64,000 nt of DNA from Streptomyces sp. NRRL F-5126 (GTDB taxonomy: Bacteria; Actinomycetota; Actinomycetes; Streptomycetales; Streptomycetaceae). Both the position numbers and the translations under genes were made by a program. The stretch is from positions 186,001 to 250,000 of the forward strand of contig NZ_JOFZ01000005.1 in NCBI RefSeq assembly GCF_000721265.1, written 5' to 3'. The notes under the pieces were generated by a model that made no database searches, had not been told where the DNA came from, and saw only the letters and a list, made by a program, of their open reading frames with translations. Positions 1-8,267 of the stretch are shown here, piece after piece (positions within the stretch are counted from its first letter, which is position 1; the number at the start of each line of letters is the position of its first letter).

Positions 1-450
1 GCCTCGATGACGGTCGCCGCCTTCACCATCCTCGGCTGCGTCGGAGTGCCCTGGCTCGCCGCGAGGATGGGCCGCCGCGGCGCCCTCGCCGTGCTCTTCG
101 CGCTGATGATCGTCGGTACGGTCGGCGCCTACGGCCTCGCCTACCCGATGCACTCGATAGGCCTGACCTTCGCCTTCCTTCCGCTGCTCGGGCTGGGCGG
201 CGCCAACTTCGCGGTGTTCACCATCTGGCTGCCCGAGCAGTACCCGACCCGGATGAGGGCCACCGCCTTCGCCGCCACCACCACCTTCTCTCGCTGGGTC
301 GCCGCCGGAGGCACCTTCCTCATCGGCTACGGCATCCACGCGAGCGGCTCGCTGGCTCTGCCGCTGTCCCTGACCGCGGTCTTCTTCGTGGCCGGCCTGG
401 CGATCGTCAGGTACGGGCGGGAGACCACAGGCCAGACCCTGCCCGACTGA
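1..450 (+). CDS. MFS transporter, C-terminal part (5' end outside window)
   Basis: The reading frame is open from the first base, so the ATG at position 7 is probably internal. The 149 visible residues hold about four hydrophobic segments, a short basic loop (ARMGRRG) typical of the cytoplasmic loop between MFS helices 8 and 9, and the block LPEQYPTRMRAT after helix 10. That block is common in the metabolite:H+ symporter branch of the major facilitator superfamily. The protein is therefore the C-terminal half of an inner-membrane solute transporter. The substrate cannot be read from this half. The gene ends 80 bases before a secreted hydrolase gene on the same strand, and no strong hairpin separates them. 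Confidence 0.8.
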   Translation, partial: ASMTVAAFTILGCVGVPWLAARMGRRGALAVLFALMIVGTVGAYGLAYPMHSIGLTFAFLPLLGLGGANFAVFTIWLPEQYPTRMRATAFAATTTFSRWVAAGGTFLIGYGIHASGSLALPLSLTAVFFVAGLAIVRYGRETTGQTLPD

Positions 451-530
451 CCGCGCCACCGTCACCAAATTCGCCACCGTCACCACTTGCGCCACCCCCG
501 CCACCTTCGCCGAACGAGGGAGAGACGCCC

Positions 531-1820
531 ATGCACCTGTCCATGTCCGTGAAGAACCTGCGCCGCGCGACCCTGGCCCTGGCACTCGCCGGCCTGACCG
601 CCGCCGGCACCACCGCGGCCACCGTGTCGAGCGCGGCCACCCCGGCCCATCAGCGCCCGGGCCATCACTGGTTCACCTCCTGGGCCGAGTCCCAGCAGTC
701 GCAGGCCGGCAGAACGCTCGACGACCAGTCGGTGCGCATGATCACCCACCTGAGCCAGGGCGGCAGCGCGGTGCGCATCCGCATCCAGAACACCTTCGGT
801 TCCACGCCGCTCACGGTCGACGCCGCCACCGTCGCCGAATCGGGCGGCGATGCGGCGCTGGCCGGAGCCGCGCACCGGCTCACGTTCGGCGGGCACGCCA
901 AGGTCGTCGTCCCGGCCGGCGGGCAGGTGTGGAGCGACCCGGCGCGGCTGGCCACCCGTCCGCAGGACGACGTCGCCGTCTCGCTGTCCGTACCCGGACA
1001 GGTGAAGCCGGGCGAGCACGGCAGCGCCTTCCGGCACAACTACCTGTCCCCGGCCGGCTCAGGCGACCACACCAAGGACGCCGCGGGCTCCGCGTACACC
1101 CAGACCGTCGACTCCACCTACCTGGTCAGCGCCGTCGACGTGCTCAACCCCAAGCTCAAGGGGACCGTCGTCGCCTTCGGCAGCTCGGTGGTGGACGGCA
1201 ACGGCAGCACCAACTGCGGTCCCGGCTGCACCGAGCTCGGCACCAACCGGCGGTGGACCGACGACCTGGCGCGGCGGGTCGTCGCAGAGGCGCCGGCCGG
1301 CGGGCAGGTCGCCGTCGCCAACGAGGGGATCGGCGGCACCACGAGCGCCGCCGGCTGCCCCGGCATGCCGAGCTCCGTCAAGGGTCTCGACGCGCTCTCC
1401 CGCCTCGACCGCGACGTGCTGCAACTGCACGGCGTCACCGGGGTGATCTACTACTACGGCACCAACGACGTGGGCGACAACTGCACGGCGCAGCAGATCA
1501 TGGACAGCTACAAGGCGGTGTTCAAGCGGCTGCACGCCGCCGGCCTCAAGGTCTACGTCACGCCGGTCACCCCGCGGCCCGGCTACACCGACCCGCAGAA
1601 CCGGGCCAGGTACACGGTCGACACCTACGTGAAGAAGTTCGGCGACTGCGCGGGCACTTGCGACGGCGTCATCGACTTCGACCAGGTCCTCAAGGACCCG
1701 GTCAAGCCGAACAGCCTGCTGGCCGCCTACGACAACGGGGACGGCATCCACGCCAACATCGCCGGGCAGCAGGCCATCGCCGACTACATCTCGCTGCCGC
1801 TGATCACTCCCGGGCGCTGA
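531..1820 (+). CDS. Secreted SGNH/GDSL-family hydrolase
   Basis: This 429-residue protein starts at an ATG preceded by a purine-rich gagggaga ribosome site. The first 40 residues form a signal peptide: basic MSVKNLRR, a hydrophobic Ala/Leu stretch, then an Ala-rich cleavage region. The four SGNH blocks are present: serine in AFGSSVVDG (replacing the usual GDSL), glycine in GIGG, asparagine in GTND, and Asp/His in DGIH near the C-terminus. Cysteine pairs (CGPGC, CAGTC) suggest disulfides, as expected outside the cell. Such proteins are esterases or lipases acting on acyl groups of lipids or polysaccharides. The exact substrate is unknown. A strong inverted repeat lies 42 bases past the stop and may terminate transcription. 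Confidence 0.88.
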   Translation: MHLSMSVKNLRRATLALALAGLTAAGTTAATVSSAATPAHQRPGHHWFTSWAESQQSQAGRTLDDQSVRMITHLSQGGSAVRIRIQNTFGSTPLTVDAATVAESGGDAALAGAAHRLTFGGHAKVVVPAGGQVWSDPARLATRPQDDVAVSLSVPGQVKPGEHGSAFRHNYLSPAGSGDHTKDAAGSAYTQTVDSTYLVSAVDVLNPKLKGTVVAFGSSVVDGNGSTNCGPGCTELGTNRRWTDDLARRVVAEAPAGGQVAVANEGIGGTTSAAGCPGMPSSVKGLDALSRLDRDVLQLHGVTGVIYYYGTNDVGDNCTAQQIMDSYKAVFKRLHAAGLKVYVTPVTPRPGYTDPQNRARYTVDTYVKKFGDCAGTCDGVIDFDQVLKDPVKPNSLLAAYDNGDGIHANIAGQQAIADYISLPLITPGR

Positions 1821-1861
1821 CGGCAACACCGTTGCGTCAAGCCGGTGGCCTGTGAACGTGG

Positions 1862-1920
1862 AACGGGACCCCTGATAGATCATCTTGCGACCATGCGCGG
1901 ATATCATCGGGGGTCCCGTT
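1862..1920. terminator. Inverted repeat downstream of SGNH hydrolase gene
   Basis: The arms AACGGGACCCC (1862-1872) and GGGGTCCCGTT (1910-1920) are perfectly complementary over 11 bases, with a 37-base loop between them. The repeat starts 42 bases after the hydrolase stop. It could terminate transcription. It also borders a transposase relic on its right, so it may instead be a leftover end of an insertion sequence. No T-run follows. Confidence 0.45.
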
Positions 1921-2251
1921 GCAGGAGCCATCTGCCCTCATGTCCGCGCTCGGGACGGCGCCGGGAGCCCATGCACCTGGGTGCTCGGGCACCAGGGTGA
2001 GTTGACCAAGAGCGTGGACTTCGCGCCGCCACGGGCGAAGGCAGCCCAGGCGATCCCATCGACGACGATCCGCCGCTCCGGCGGCTGCACGGATGACATG
2101 CGGCCGCCTACGGATGCAGCGGCTCGCAGTAGCTGTACGTCGCAGGAGCGCGACCACGAACAATGCCTGGTAGGTGGTCAGCAGGGCGCAGACTTCCCGG
2201 TCGATGCCGTCGATGTTGCAGCGAGGACAGCCGGGGTGCTGTCTTGGGGCC
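1921..2251 (-). pseudogene. Degenerate IS4-type transposase relic
   Basis: Read on the minus strand from about 2250, the sequence gives CNIDGIDREVCALLTTYQAL. This closely resembles a conserved block near the C-terminus of streptomycete IS4-type transposases (DREV-ALLTTYQAL). After that block the frame continues as arginine-rich sequence with no family resemblance, and no upstream catalytic part exists because the DJ-1 gene begins immediately. The stretch is therefore a short relic rather than a working element. The inverted repeat at 1862-1920 may be its old end. The family call rests on recalled motif similarity only. Confidence 0.5.
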
Positions 2252-2848
2252 TCAGACCTCGGCCTGGTAGGGAGGCGCGGGCTCGTACTGGATGTAGTCG
2301 CGCACGGCGTTGGCGTGGTCGCGGCCGTGGATCCGGCCGATCAGCCACAGTGCCATGTCGATTCCTGCAGAGACACCCTGGCTGGTGACGAGGTCTCCGT
2401 CCACGACGTACCGCGCGTCCCGCACCACGGTCACGTCACCCATCGCCTCGAGCCGGTCCTCCGAGGTCCGGTGTGTGGCCACCCGCCGCCCGCGTGCCGG
2501 CCCCGCCGCGTGCAGCAGCAGCGAACCAGTGCACACACTGGTGACCCACTCCGCCTGGGAGGCGGCGTGTGCGATCCAGTCGGTTGCCGCCCGGTTGACC
2601 AGCTGCATCGTGCGTGCGCCCTTGCCTCCCGGGACGAGTAGCACGTCCAGCGCCGGGTGGTCGCCGAAGGTGTGGTCCGGCAGCACGCGCATCCCCTTCG
2701 CGCACCGTACCGGGCCCTCTCGCTCGGCAATGAGCACCGCGGTGTCGGCGCCGTCGCGGACCATCGAGGACGCTGTGAACACCTCCCACGGCCCGACGAA
2801 GTCAAGCTCTTCCGCGCCGTCGAAGATCATCAATCCGTATGTTGTCAT
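2252..2848 (-). CDS. DJ-1/PfpI family protein (isonitrile hydratase-like)
   Basis: This 198-residue single-domain DJ-1/PfpI protein starts MTTYGLMIFDGAEELDF and carries the nucleophile-elbow cysteine in VCTGSLLL, with an acidic residue in the first strand region (DFVGPWEVF) as in isonitrile hydratases and related enzymes. Its start ATG overlaps the stop of the upstream GlxA-type regulator by four bases (ATGA), and a good aaggaagg ribosome site lies inside that upstream gene, so the two are translationally coupled. The upstream regulator has a similar DJ-1 domain, so the pair probably shares a ligand. The reaction could be isonitrile or amide hydration, or glyoxalase/chaperone-type activity. 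The sequence does not decide. Confidence 0.82.
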   Translation of the reverse strand: MTTYGLMIFDGAEELDFVGPWEVFTASSMVRDGADTAVLIAEREGPVRCAKGMRVLPDHTFGDHPALDVLLVPGGKGARTMQLVNRAATDWIAHAASQAEWVTSVCTGSLLLHAAGPARGRRVATHRTSEDRLEAMGDVTVVRDARYVVDGDLVTSQGVSAGIDMALWLIGRIHGRDHANAVRDYIQYEPAPPYQAEV

Positions 2849-3819
2849 CTCGTGCCTTCCTTGGGTGCCACGGTTGCGAACCTGTCCCGATATTCGGAGG
2901 GACTGACTCCGAGCCTTCGGTGAAACGCTCGTCGCAGTGTCTCCGCGGACCCGAACCCGAGTCGCCGGGCGAGCGCCTCGATGGGCTCGTCGCTCTCGGT
3001 GAGGGCGCGGCACGCGGCCTCGACCCGGACCTGTTCGACGTACCTGGTGGCCCCGATGCCCAATTCCGCCGGGAACCTGCGTTGCAGGTGCCTGGTACTC
3101 CAGCCGGCCCGATCCGCGAGGGCCGCGATCGTGTGGTCGGCACCGGGGTCGGCGTGCACGGCCTCCACCACCGTCCGTATCGGGTCGGATTCCGGCTGCG
3201 TCGTCCATAGGGGAACGCTGAACTGCGACTGGCTGCCCGGCCGGCGCAGGAACATCACCAATTCCCGTGCGACGTCGAGCGCGACACCGCGACCGTGGTC
3301 GTCGTCGACCAGCGCGAGGGCGAGGTCGATGCCCGCCGTCACGCCGGCCGACGTCCAAAACCGGCCGTCGCGCACGAAGATCGGATCGCAGTCCACATGG
3401 ATAGCGGGGCACTCCCGGCGCAACTGCGTCTCACGCTCCCAGTGCGTCGTGACCCGACGCCCCTCGAGCAGGCCGGTTGCCGCGAGCAGCAGCGCGCCGC
3501 TGCACACTGATGTCACCCGTCGGGCCGTCGTGGCCGCGGCCCGTACCCAGTCGACCAGATCTGCGTTCTCCCGGGCGTGGTCCACGCCCCGGCCTCCGAC
3601 GACGACGAGTGTGTCGATTCCGTCCGGAGCGAGGTCCAGGACCCCGTACTCGGCGAGCATCGGCAACCCACTGCAGGACCGCACCGGTCCCGCCCGCGGT
3701 GCCACCACCTGCAGCCGGTAGCCGCCCGCCAGCACGTGAGCATGGGCGAATACTTCGTGCGGACCGGTGAGGTCGAGCGGCTGGAACCCTTCGAAGACCA
3801 CGAACACAACATGGCGCAT
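2845..3819 (-). CDS. GlxA/FtrA-type AraC-family regulator with DJ-1 domain
   Basis: The protein is 324 residues from the ATG at 3819 (MRHVVFVVFEGFQPLDL), a normal length for the GlxA/FtrA family. The first about 190 residues are a DJ-1/PfpI-like domain with the elbow VCSGALLLA. The last about 100 residues hold two AraC helix-turn-helix units, the second ending in LGFGSAETLRRAFHRRLG and SPSEYR. The open frame extends far upstream without family similarity, so the later ATG is chosen. The ribosome site is weak. The gene overlaps the downstream DJ-1 enzyme gene by four bases and probably controls it and itself in response to a small nitrogenous or aldehyde ligand. The ligand is inference. Confidence 0.85.
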   Translation of the reverse strand: MRHVVFVVFEGFQPLDLTGPHEVFAHAHVLAGGYRLQVVAPRAGPVRSCSGLPMLAEYGVLDLAPDGIDTLVVVGGRGVDHARENADLVDWVRAAATTARRVTSVCSGALLLAATGLLEGRRVTTHWERETQLRRECPAIHVDCDPIFVRDGRFWTSAGVTAGIDLALALVDDDHGRGVALDVARELVMFLRRPGSQSQFSVPLWTTQPESDPIRTVVEAVHADPGADHTIAALADRAGWSTRHLQRRFPAELGIGATRYVEQVRVEAACRALTESDEPIEALARRLGFGSAETLRRAFHRRLGVSPSEYRDRFATVAPKEGTR

Positions 3820-4013
3820 GCCTACAGGCTCGCCCGGTTCGCACCATGAGGTCAACGACACAGACCCCACGATTCGCGCCATCGAGTCGAGAGGTCGGAG
3901 CAGCTTGGTGGACAAGCTGCCGGTGAGGCGAGAAATCCCGAGATCAGGTTCACAGCGGGGTTGCCCCACAGGCCACCGGCTCAACACACAACGGTGTTGG
4001 CACCGATGGACGG
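3820..4013. other. Intergenic stretch with no recognised gene
   Basis: This 194-base gap lies between the start of the GlxA-type regulator and the end of the small HAAS-like gene, both on the minus strand. It should contain the regulator's promoter. I see no convincing -10/-35 pair or long inverted repeat. Confidence 0.4.
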
Positions 4014-4334
4014 TCAGAGGCCGGCGATGCCGCCGGCCTTCCTCAGCGCGGAGTCCAGGGCGTCCACCACGGCGTTCTGCCGCCTCGCGCGCGCCGCCCG
4101 GTCCGCCGGCACCAGCCGTGCGGCGGCCTGGGCGGCGTAGGCGTCCGGGTCGCCGAAGGCGGCCCGCGGGTGCTCGCCCGTGTCCGCGTAGTGGGCCGTG
4201 ACCTCCTTGACGGCCTGGAGCACGACGGCCCGGTCCACGCCCGGCTGCACGGCCAGCCGCAGCTGGAACCGCGCCAGCCACTTCTCGCACTCCTTCTCCC
4301 CCGCGGCCTTCGCCGTCGGGTCCTTCTTCGCCAC
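4014..4334 (-). CDS. Small HAAS-like helical protein, function unknown
   Basis: This 106-residue, charged and probably all-helical soluble protein starts at GTG (4334) after a gggaga ribosome site. The central part, with FQLRLAVQPGVDRAVVLQAV followed by a conserved-looking GDPDAYAAQ motif, resembles HAAS-type helical domains that precede membrane or PadR-linked modules (a helical repeat ending in GDPxxYA). No membrane segment is present. It sits 79 bases after the MFS exporter gene on the same strand and could be cotranscribed with it. Its role is not known, and the family link is tentative. Confidence 0.6.
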   Translation of the reverse strand: MAKKDPTAKAAGEKECEKWLARFQLRLAVQPGVDRAVVLQAVKEVTAHYADTGEHPRAAFGDPDAYAAQAAARLVPADRAARARRQNAVVDALDSALRKAGGIAGL

Positions 4335-4413
4335 GTGCTCTCCCGGCTGATCGCCGTCGTCCTTCGTGGTGTGGAACGCCGGGGCGCCGAAGCGGGTTGC
4401 GCGGGCCGCGCAC

Positions 4414-6054
4414 CTACGCCGTCAGCGCCGACTCCGGGCTGCCGGTGTCGGGCCCCTGCGGCACGGACGCGGGCGCGTCGGTCTCCGTGGGCTTGCGGGC
4501 GTGCAGGCCCAGCATGCCGAACGCGGTCAGCGCCGCCGCGACCGCCGCCGCCACGCCGCACACCAGGAACGCGGTGCTGAAGCCGCTGCCAAGGGCCTCG
4601 AGCGCCACACCGTGCGCGGCGGCGCCCGGGGTGCCGGCCGGCAGGCCGTTCACGGCGATGGTCCCGCCTGACTCGGCGACGCCGCGAGCCGCCGCGAGCT
4701 GATCGGCCGGGAGATGCGCGCCTGACAGGTGCGCCGCGAACGCCCGGCCCGCGCCGCTGAAGGCGACCGCGGTGACGATGACGGGGCCGAGGACAAAGCC
4801 GAGGTCGCGCAGCATGTTCGTGGTGGCGCTCGCCATGCCGGCCAGCTTCAGGGGCACACTGCCGAGCGCCACGGCCGTCACCGAACTGACGGTCAGGGCG
4901 AAGCCGACGCCGATCAGCAGGTCGGGCGCCACGAGGGCGCCGAGCCCCCGGTCCTTCACGTCGAGCCGAGTGCACAGCAGGCAGCCCACGGCCATCAGGA
5001 CGAACCCGGAGGTCAGCAGCCACGACGCGGCGACCCGGTGGAGCAGCCGCGACACCACCGGGATGAGCACGAAGGCCGGCCCTTGCAGGAGCAGGAACGG
5101 GATGGCGACGCGCAAGGGGTCCTGGTGCTGCACGGGGCCGAGCCACATGCTCGTCGAGAAGCAGGCTCCGAGGAAGGCGAGCATGCCGATCACGGCCGCG
5201 ACGGACGACACGGTGAAGGCCCTGCCGCGGAACAGGTTCAGGTCGAAGATCGGGGACTCGGCGCCGAGTTCCACCACGACGAACGCGGCGAGAGCGCACG
5301 CGCCGAAGGCGAAGGCGAGGATGACGGGAAGGGCGGTCCAGCCCGATTCCGGCCCCTCGGTTGCGGCGTAGAGCAAGAGGACGAAGCCGAGTGTGAACGT
5401 GATCTGACCTGCGACGTCCAGCCTGCGGCCCTCCGGCGCCCGCGACTCCGTGGCAAGTGTCAGGGTGAGCACCGCGCTGACCAGGGCAAGCGCGACGAGC
5501 ACCCAGAAGGAACCGCGCCACGAGCCGACTTTGGCGAACATCCCGCCGAGCAGGGGCGAGACGGCAGCACCCGCGGACAGGAAGCCGCTCCACACCGCCA
5601 CCACATGCGCCCGCTCCCGCGCCGTGCGGGTGACGGCCGTGATCGCGGTGAGCGAGCCGGGGAACATGGCGCCTGCGCCCAGGCCGTTGACGGCCGCACC
5701 GATCCAGAGCACGTGGATGGACGGAGCGAGCGCGGCCACAGCGCTGCCCACCGCGACCAGGGCCGTGCCGGCCACGACGAGCCTTCGCCGTCCGAAGAGG
5801 TCGCCGAGGACGCCGAAGGTGAACTCGAAGCACACCACGGCGATCATGAACGCAGATGTGATCCAGGTGAGTTGGGAGCCGTGCGTGTGCAGGTCCTGCT
5901 GGAAGAGCCCGTTCAGCGAGGCGGGCAGCGCGTTGGCGACCTGGGCCACGAAGACGGCGCAGCATGCGGCAGCCAGTGTTCCCGCGTAGCCCGGTGTCCG
6001 GGCGGCCCCCGCGGCTGGGCCGTGGGACGCCGACGTCCCGTTGTTGAGCGACAT
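4414..6054 (-). CDS. MFS multidrug/aromatic efflux transporter (DHA2-like)
   Basis: This 546-residue integral membrane protein starts at the ATG at 6054 after a gggagaaa ribosome site. Hydrophobic segments run along its length, about fourteen in all. The N-half has the MFS signature loop GDLFGRRRLVVAG, and TRTARERAHVVAVWSGFLSA follows. The layout fits drug:H+ antiporters of the DHA2 type. It lies just downstream of, and in the same direction as, the IclR regulator that faces the gentisate operon, so it may export or import aromatic intermediates. A promoter of its own is visible at 6178-6206. Substrate is unknown. The length and DHA2-like topology argue for efflux rather than uptake. Confidence 0.85.
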   Translation of the reverse strand: MSLNNGTSASHGPAAGAARTPGYAGTLAAACCAVFVAQVANALPASLNGLFQQDLHTHGSQLTWITSAFMIAVVCFEFTFGVLGDLFGRRRLVVAGTALVAVGSAVAALAPSIHVLWIGAAVNGLGAGAMFPGSLTAITAVTRTARERAHVVAVWSGFLSAGAAVSPLLGGMFAKVGSWRGSFWVLVALALVSAVLTLTLATESRAPEGRRLDVAGQITFTLGFVLLLYAATEGPESGWTALPVILAFAFGACALAAFVVVELGAESPIFDLNLFRGRAFTVSSVAAVIGMLAFLGACFSTSMWLGPVQHQDPLRVAIPFLLLQGPAFVLIPVVSRLLHRVAASWLLTSGFVLMAVGCLLCTRLDVKDRGLGALVAPDLLIGVGFALTVSSVTAVALGSVPLKLAGMASATTNMLRDLGFVLGPVIVTAVAFSGAGRAFAAHLSGAHLPADQLAAARGVAESGGTIAVNGLPAGTPGAAAHGVALEALGSGFSTAFLVCGVAAAVAAALTAFGMLGLHARKPTETDAPASVPQGPDTGSPESALTA

Positions 6055-6177
6055 TGCTGTTTCTCCCTGGCTGGGAAGGTGTGAGCGCTCCGCAAGCGGA
6101 AGCGCGGAGTGCGCGGGCCCGTCCCTGGCGTGCACGGTGGGGGAGAGGGCGCGACGAGAGCCGGGTGCGTGTGGTGG

Positions 6178-6206
6178 AGAATGGCATTAGCTTTACGTCG
6201 CGTCAA
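6178..6206 (-). promoter_or_regulatory. Candidate promoter of the MFS gene
   Basis: On the minus strand, TTGACG (6206-6201) is followed after 17 bases by CATTCT (6183-6178). This lies about 125 bases upstream of the MFS start and downstream of the IclR stop. The spacing and -35 box suit the main streptomycete sigma factor. The -10 match is moderate. Confidence 0.4.
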
Positions 6207-6243
6207 TAGTTCATGCTAGGTGTTTGCCGACGGTGCCGACTGC

Positions 6244-7032
6244 TCAGCGCTGACCCGCCAGGTCCCGCTCCAGGGCCCGCGCCGCCGCGTCCAGGGCCGC
6301 GACCAGGGAGCGCAGCGTGCCGGGGTCGTAGCGCACGCTGGGCATCGACACCGACAGCCCGGCAAGCGCCGTGCCGGCCTCGTCGCGCACCGGCACGCCG
6401 ACGGCGACGAGGCCGCGTTCCGAGCGCTCCTTGTTCACGGCGAACCCGTTGCGGCGCAGGCGCCTCAGCTCCGTCCGCAGCCGGTCGAGGTCCGGGCGGT
6501 CGGCCGGGCGGTCTCGGTAGCGCTCGGGCGCGTAGACCTCCTCCAGCTCCGCGTCGGAGAGGTCGGCGAGCAGGATGAGACCCGCCGTCGTGCGGTGGGC
6601 GGGGAACACCATGCCCTCGCGGGAACCGACCCGCAGCGCCTGCCGGCACTCGACACTGGCGATGAACCTGGCCGTGTCCCCGGTGCGCACGATCAGGTTC
6701 GTGGTCTCGTCCAGCAGGCCGACGACGCGCTGCAGGTGGGGCAGGGACGCCGCGCGCAGCCTTGATACGAGGGACTGGGAGTGCGCGGCGAGTTCCAGCA
6801 CGGGACCCGCACGGTAGACCCGGTCCTCGCCGTGCACGGCGAAGTCGCGGTGGACGAGCATCGCCAGCACGCGGTGCGCGGTCGACCTGGCGACGCCGAG
6901 CCGCTCCGCCATCTGCGAGACCGTAGCGCCGCCCTCCATCTGCAGGATGGTCGCCGCACGCAGCGCGTGGTCCACGCTGGCGATGGGGTAGGGCGGGGGA
7001 GTCTTCAGCGGCTTGTCCACGGCGGGCCTCAC
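6244..7032 (-). CDS. IclR-family transcriptional regulator
   Basis: The protein is 262 residues. The N-terminal winged helix-turn-helix (about residues 20-80) contains VSQMAERLGVARSTAHRVLAML, and the remainder is the IclR effector-binding domain, with the typical FPAHRTTAGLILLADL and GVPVRDEAGTALAGLSVSMP blocks. The GTG at 7032 is taken as start. A GTG four codons later has a better-spaced gtgagg site and is the alternative. It faces the gentisate dioxygenase gene across only 50 bases, a usual arrangement for a local regulator of an aromatic-acid operon. A palindrome at 7043-7057 is its likely binding site. The effector is probably gentisate or a hydroxybenzoate, which is inference. Confidence 0.9.
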   Translation of the reverse strand: MRPAVDKPLKTPPPYPIASVDHALRAATILQMEGGATVSQMAERLGVARSTAHRVLAMLVHRDFAVHGEDRVYRAGPVLELAAHSQSLVSRLRAASLPHLQRVVGLLDETTNLIVRTGDTARFIASVECRQALRVGSREGMVFPAHRTTAGLILLADLSDAELEEVYAPERYRDRPADRPDLDRLRTELRRLRRNGFAVNKERSERGLVAVGVPVRDEAGTALAGLSVSMPSVRYDPGTLRSLVAALDAAARALERDLAGQR

Positions 7033-7042
7033 ACGAGAGTGG

Positions 7043-7057
7043 TTCTGCTCTCCAGAA
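7043..7057. promoter_or_regulatory. Candidate IclR operator
   Basis: TTCTG-CTCTC-CAGAA is a perfect 5-base inverted repeat with a 5-base spacer. It lies in the 50-base gap between the divergent iclR and gentisate dioxygenase genes, where a regulator could control both. Confidence 0.5.
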
Positions 7058-7082
7058 TCTACATGTCCTCTCCGAAGACGCG

Positions 7083-8267
7083 ATGCACGCTGAGCCTGTG
7101 ACTCCCTCCTCCACCGCCCAAGACACCGCGACGGGTTCCCCGGTCCGGCTCAAGGCCGTCTCCGCCGAAGGGCAACCCGATGTCACCCCGGCGCTCGAAG
7201 AGCTCTACCGGGGCTTCGAACGTGAGTTGCTCGTGCCGCTGTGGACCGAGATCGGCGACCTGATGCCGGCCCACCCGCGCTCGCACGCCGTGCCGCACCT
7301 GTGGCGCTGGGGGCGGCTGCGGGAGCTGGCGGCACGGGCCGGCGACATCGTCCCCGTCGGACGGGGCGGCGAGCGCCGTGCCATCGCGCTGGCCAACCCG
7401 TCCCTCGGCGGCAGACCGTTCGCCACCCCCACGCTGTGGGCGGCGATCCAGTACCTCATGCCCGGCGAGGACGCACCCGAACACCGCCACACCCAGCACG
7501 CCTTCCGCTTCGTCGTCGAGGGCGACGGTGTGTGGACGGTCGTCGGGCGCGACCCCGTCGCCATGCGGCGCGGCGACTTCCTGCCCCAGGCGGGCTGGAA
7601 CTGGCACGCACACCACAACGCCACCGCCGAGCCGATGGCCTGGATCGACGGCCTCGACATCCCGTTCCAGTACGCCACCGAGGCGCAGTTCTTCGAGTTC
7701 GGCCGGGACGAGATCAGCGACGACGAGCGGACCACCCCCGGCCGTTCGCGCGCCGAGCGCCTGTGGGGCCACCCCGGTCTGCGCCCGGTGTCCGCGGGTC
7801 CCGGCGGCGCCGGTTCCCCGCTGCTCGCCTACCGGTGGGAACACACCGACCGAGCCCTGTCCGACCAGCTCGCCCTCGACGCGGAAGGCTATGGGGGCGC
7901 GGTGGAGCACGGCCATGCGGCCGTCCGGTTCACCGACCCGTCGACCGGCGCCGACGTGCTGCCGACCATCCGGGCCGAGATGCACCGGGTCGCACGCGGC
8001 TGCGAGACCGCGCCGGTGCGCGAGACCGGCTCGTCCGTCTACCAGGTCTTCGACGGCTCGGGAACCGTCACCGTCGGGGGCACCACCTGGTCGGTGGCGC
8101 GTGGCGACCTGTTCGCCGTCCCGTCCTGGCAGCCGGTCTCCATCCGCTCCGAGGCCGGCCCCGGCGACTCCGACTCGGGCGCACTCGACCTGTTCAGGTT
8201 CAGCGACTCGCCCGTCTTCGAAGCCCTGCGGCTCGCCCGCACCCATGTGGAAGGAACCTCCCGATGA
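7083..8267 (+). CDS. Gentisate 1,2-dioxygenase
   Basis: This 394-residue bicupin protein opens the ring of gentisate (2,5-dihydroxybenzoate) to maleylpyruvate using Fe(II) and O2 in the cytoplasm. The N-terminal cupin carries the metal-binding histidines in PEHRHTQHAFRFVVEG and a later HAHHN. The C-terminal cupin (about residues 270-370) lacks those ligands, as is normal for the family. Length agrees with known gentisate dioxygenases. The start ATG has a weak ribosome site, and a GTG five codons later is possible. It is the first gene of an operon whose next two genes supply the following two pathway steps. The stop overlaps the next start by four bases. Confidence 0.93.
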   Translation: MHAEPVTPSSTAQDTATGSPVRLKAVSAEGQPDVTPALEELYRGFERELLVPLWTEIGDLMPAHPRSHAVPHLWRWGRLRELAARAGDIVPVGRGGERRAIALANPSLGGRPFATPTLWAAIQYLMPGEDAPEHRHTQHAFRFVVEGDGVWTVVGRDPVAMRRGDFLPQAGWNWHAHHNATAEPMAWIDGLDIPFQYATEAQFFEFGRDEISDDERTTPGRSRAERLWGHPGLRPVSAGPGGAGSPLLAYRWEHTDRALSDQLALDAEGYGGAVEHGHAAVRFTDPSTGADVLPTIRAEMHRVARGCETAPVRETGSSVYQVFDGSGTVTVGGTTWSVARGDLFAVPSWQPVSIRSEAGPGDSDSGALDLFRFSDSPVFEALRLARTHVEGTSR

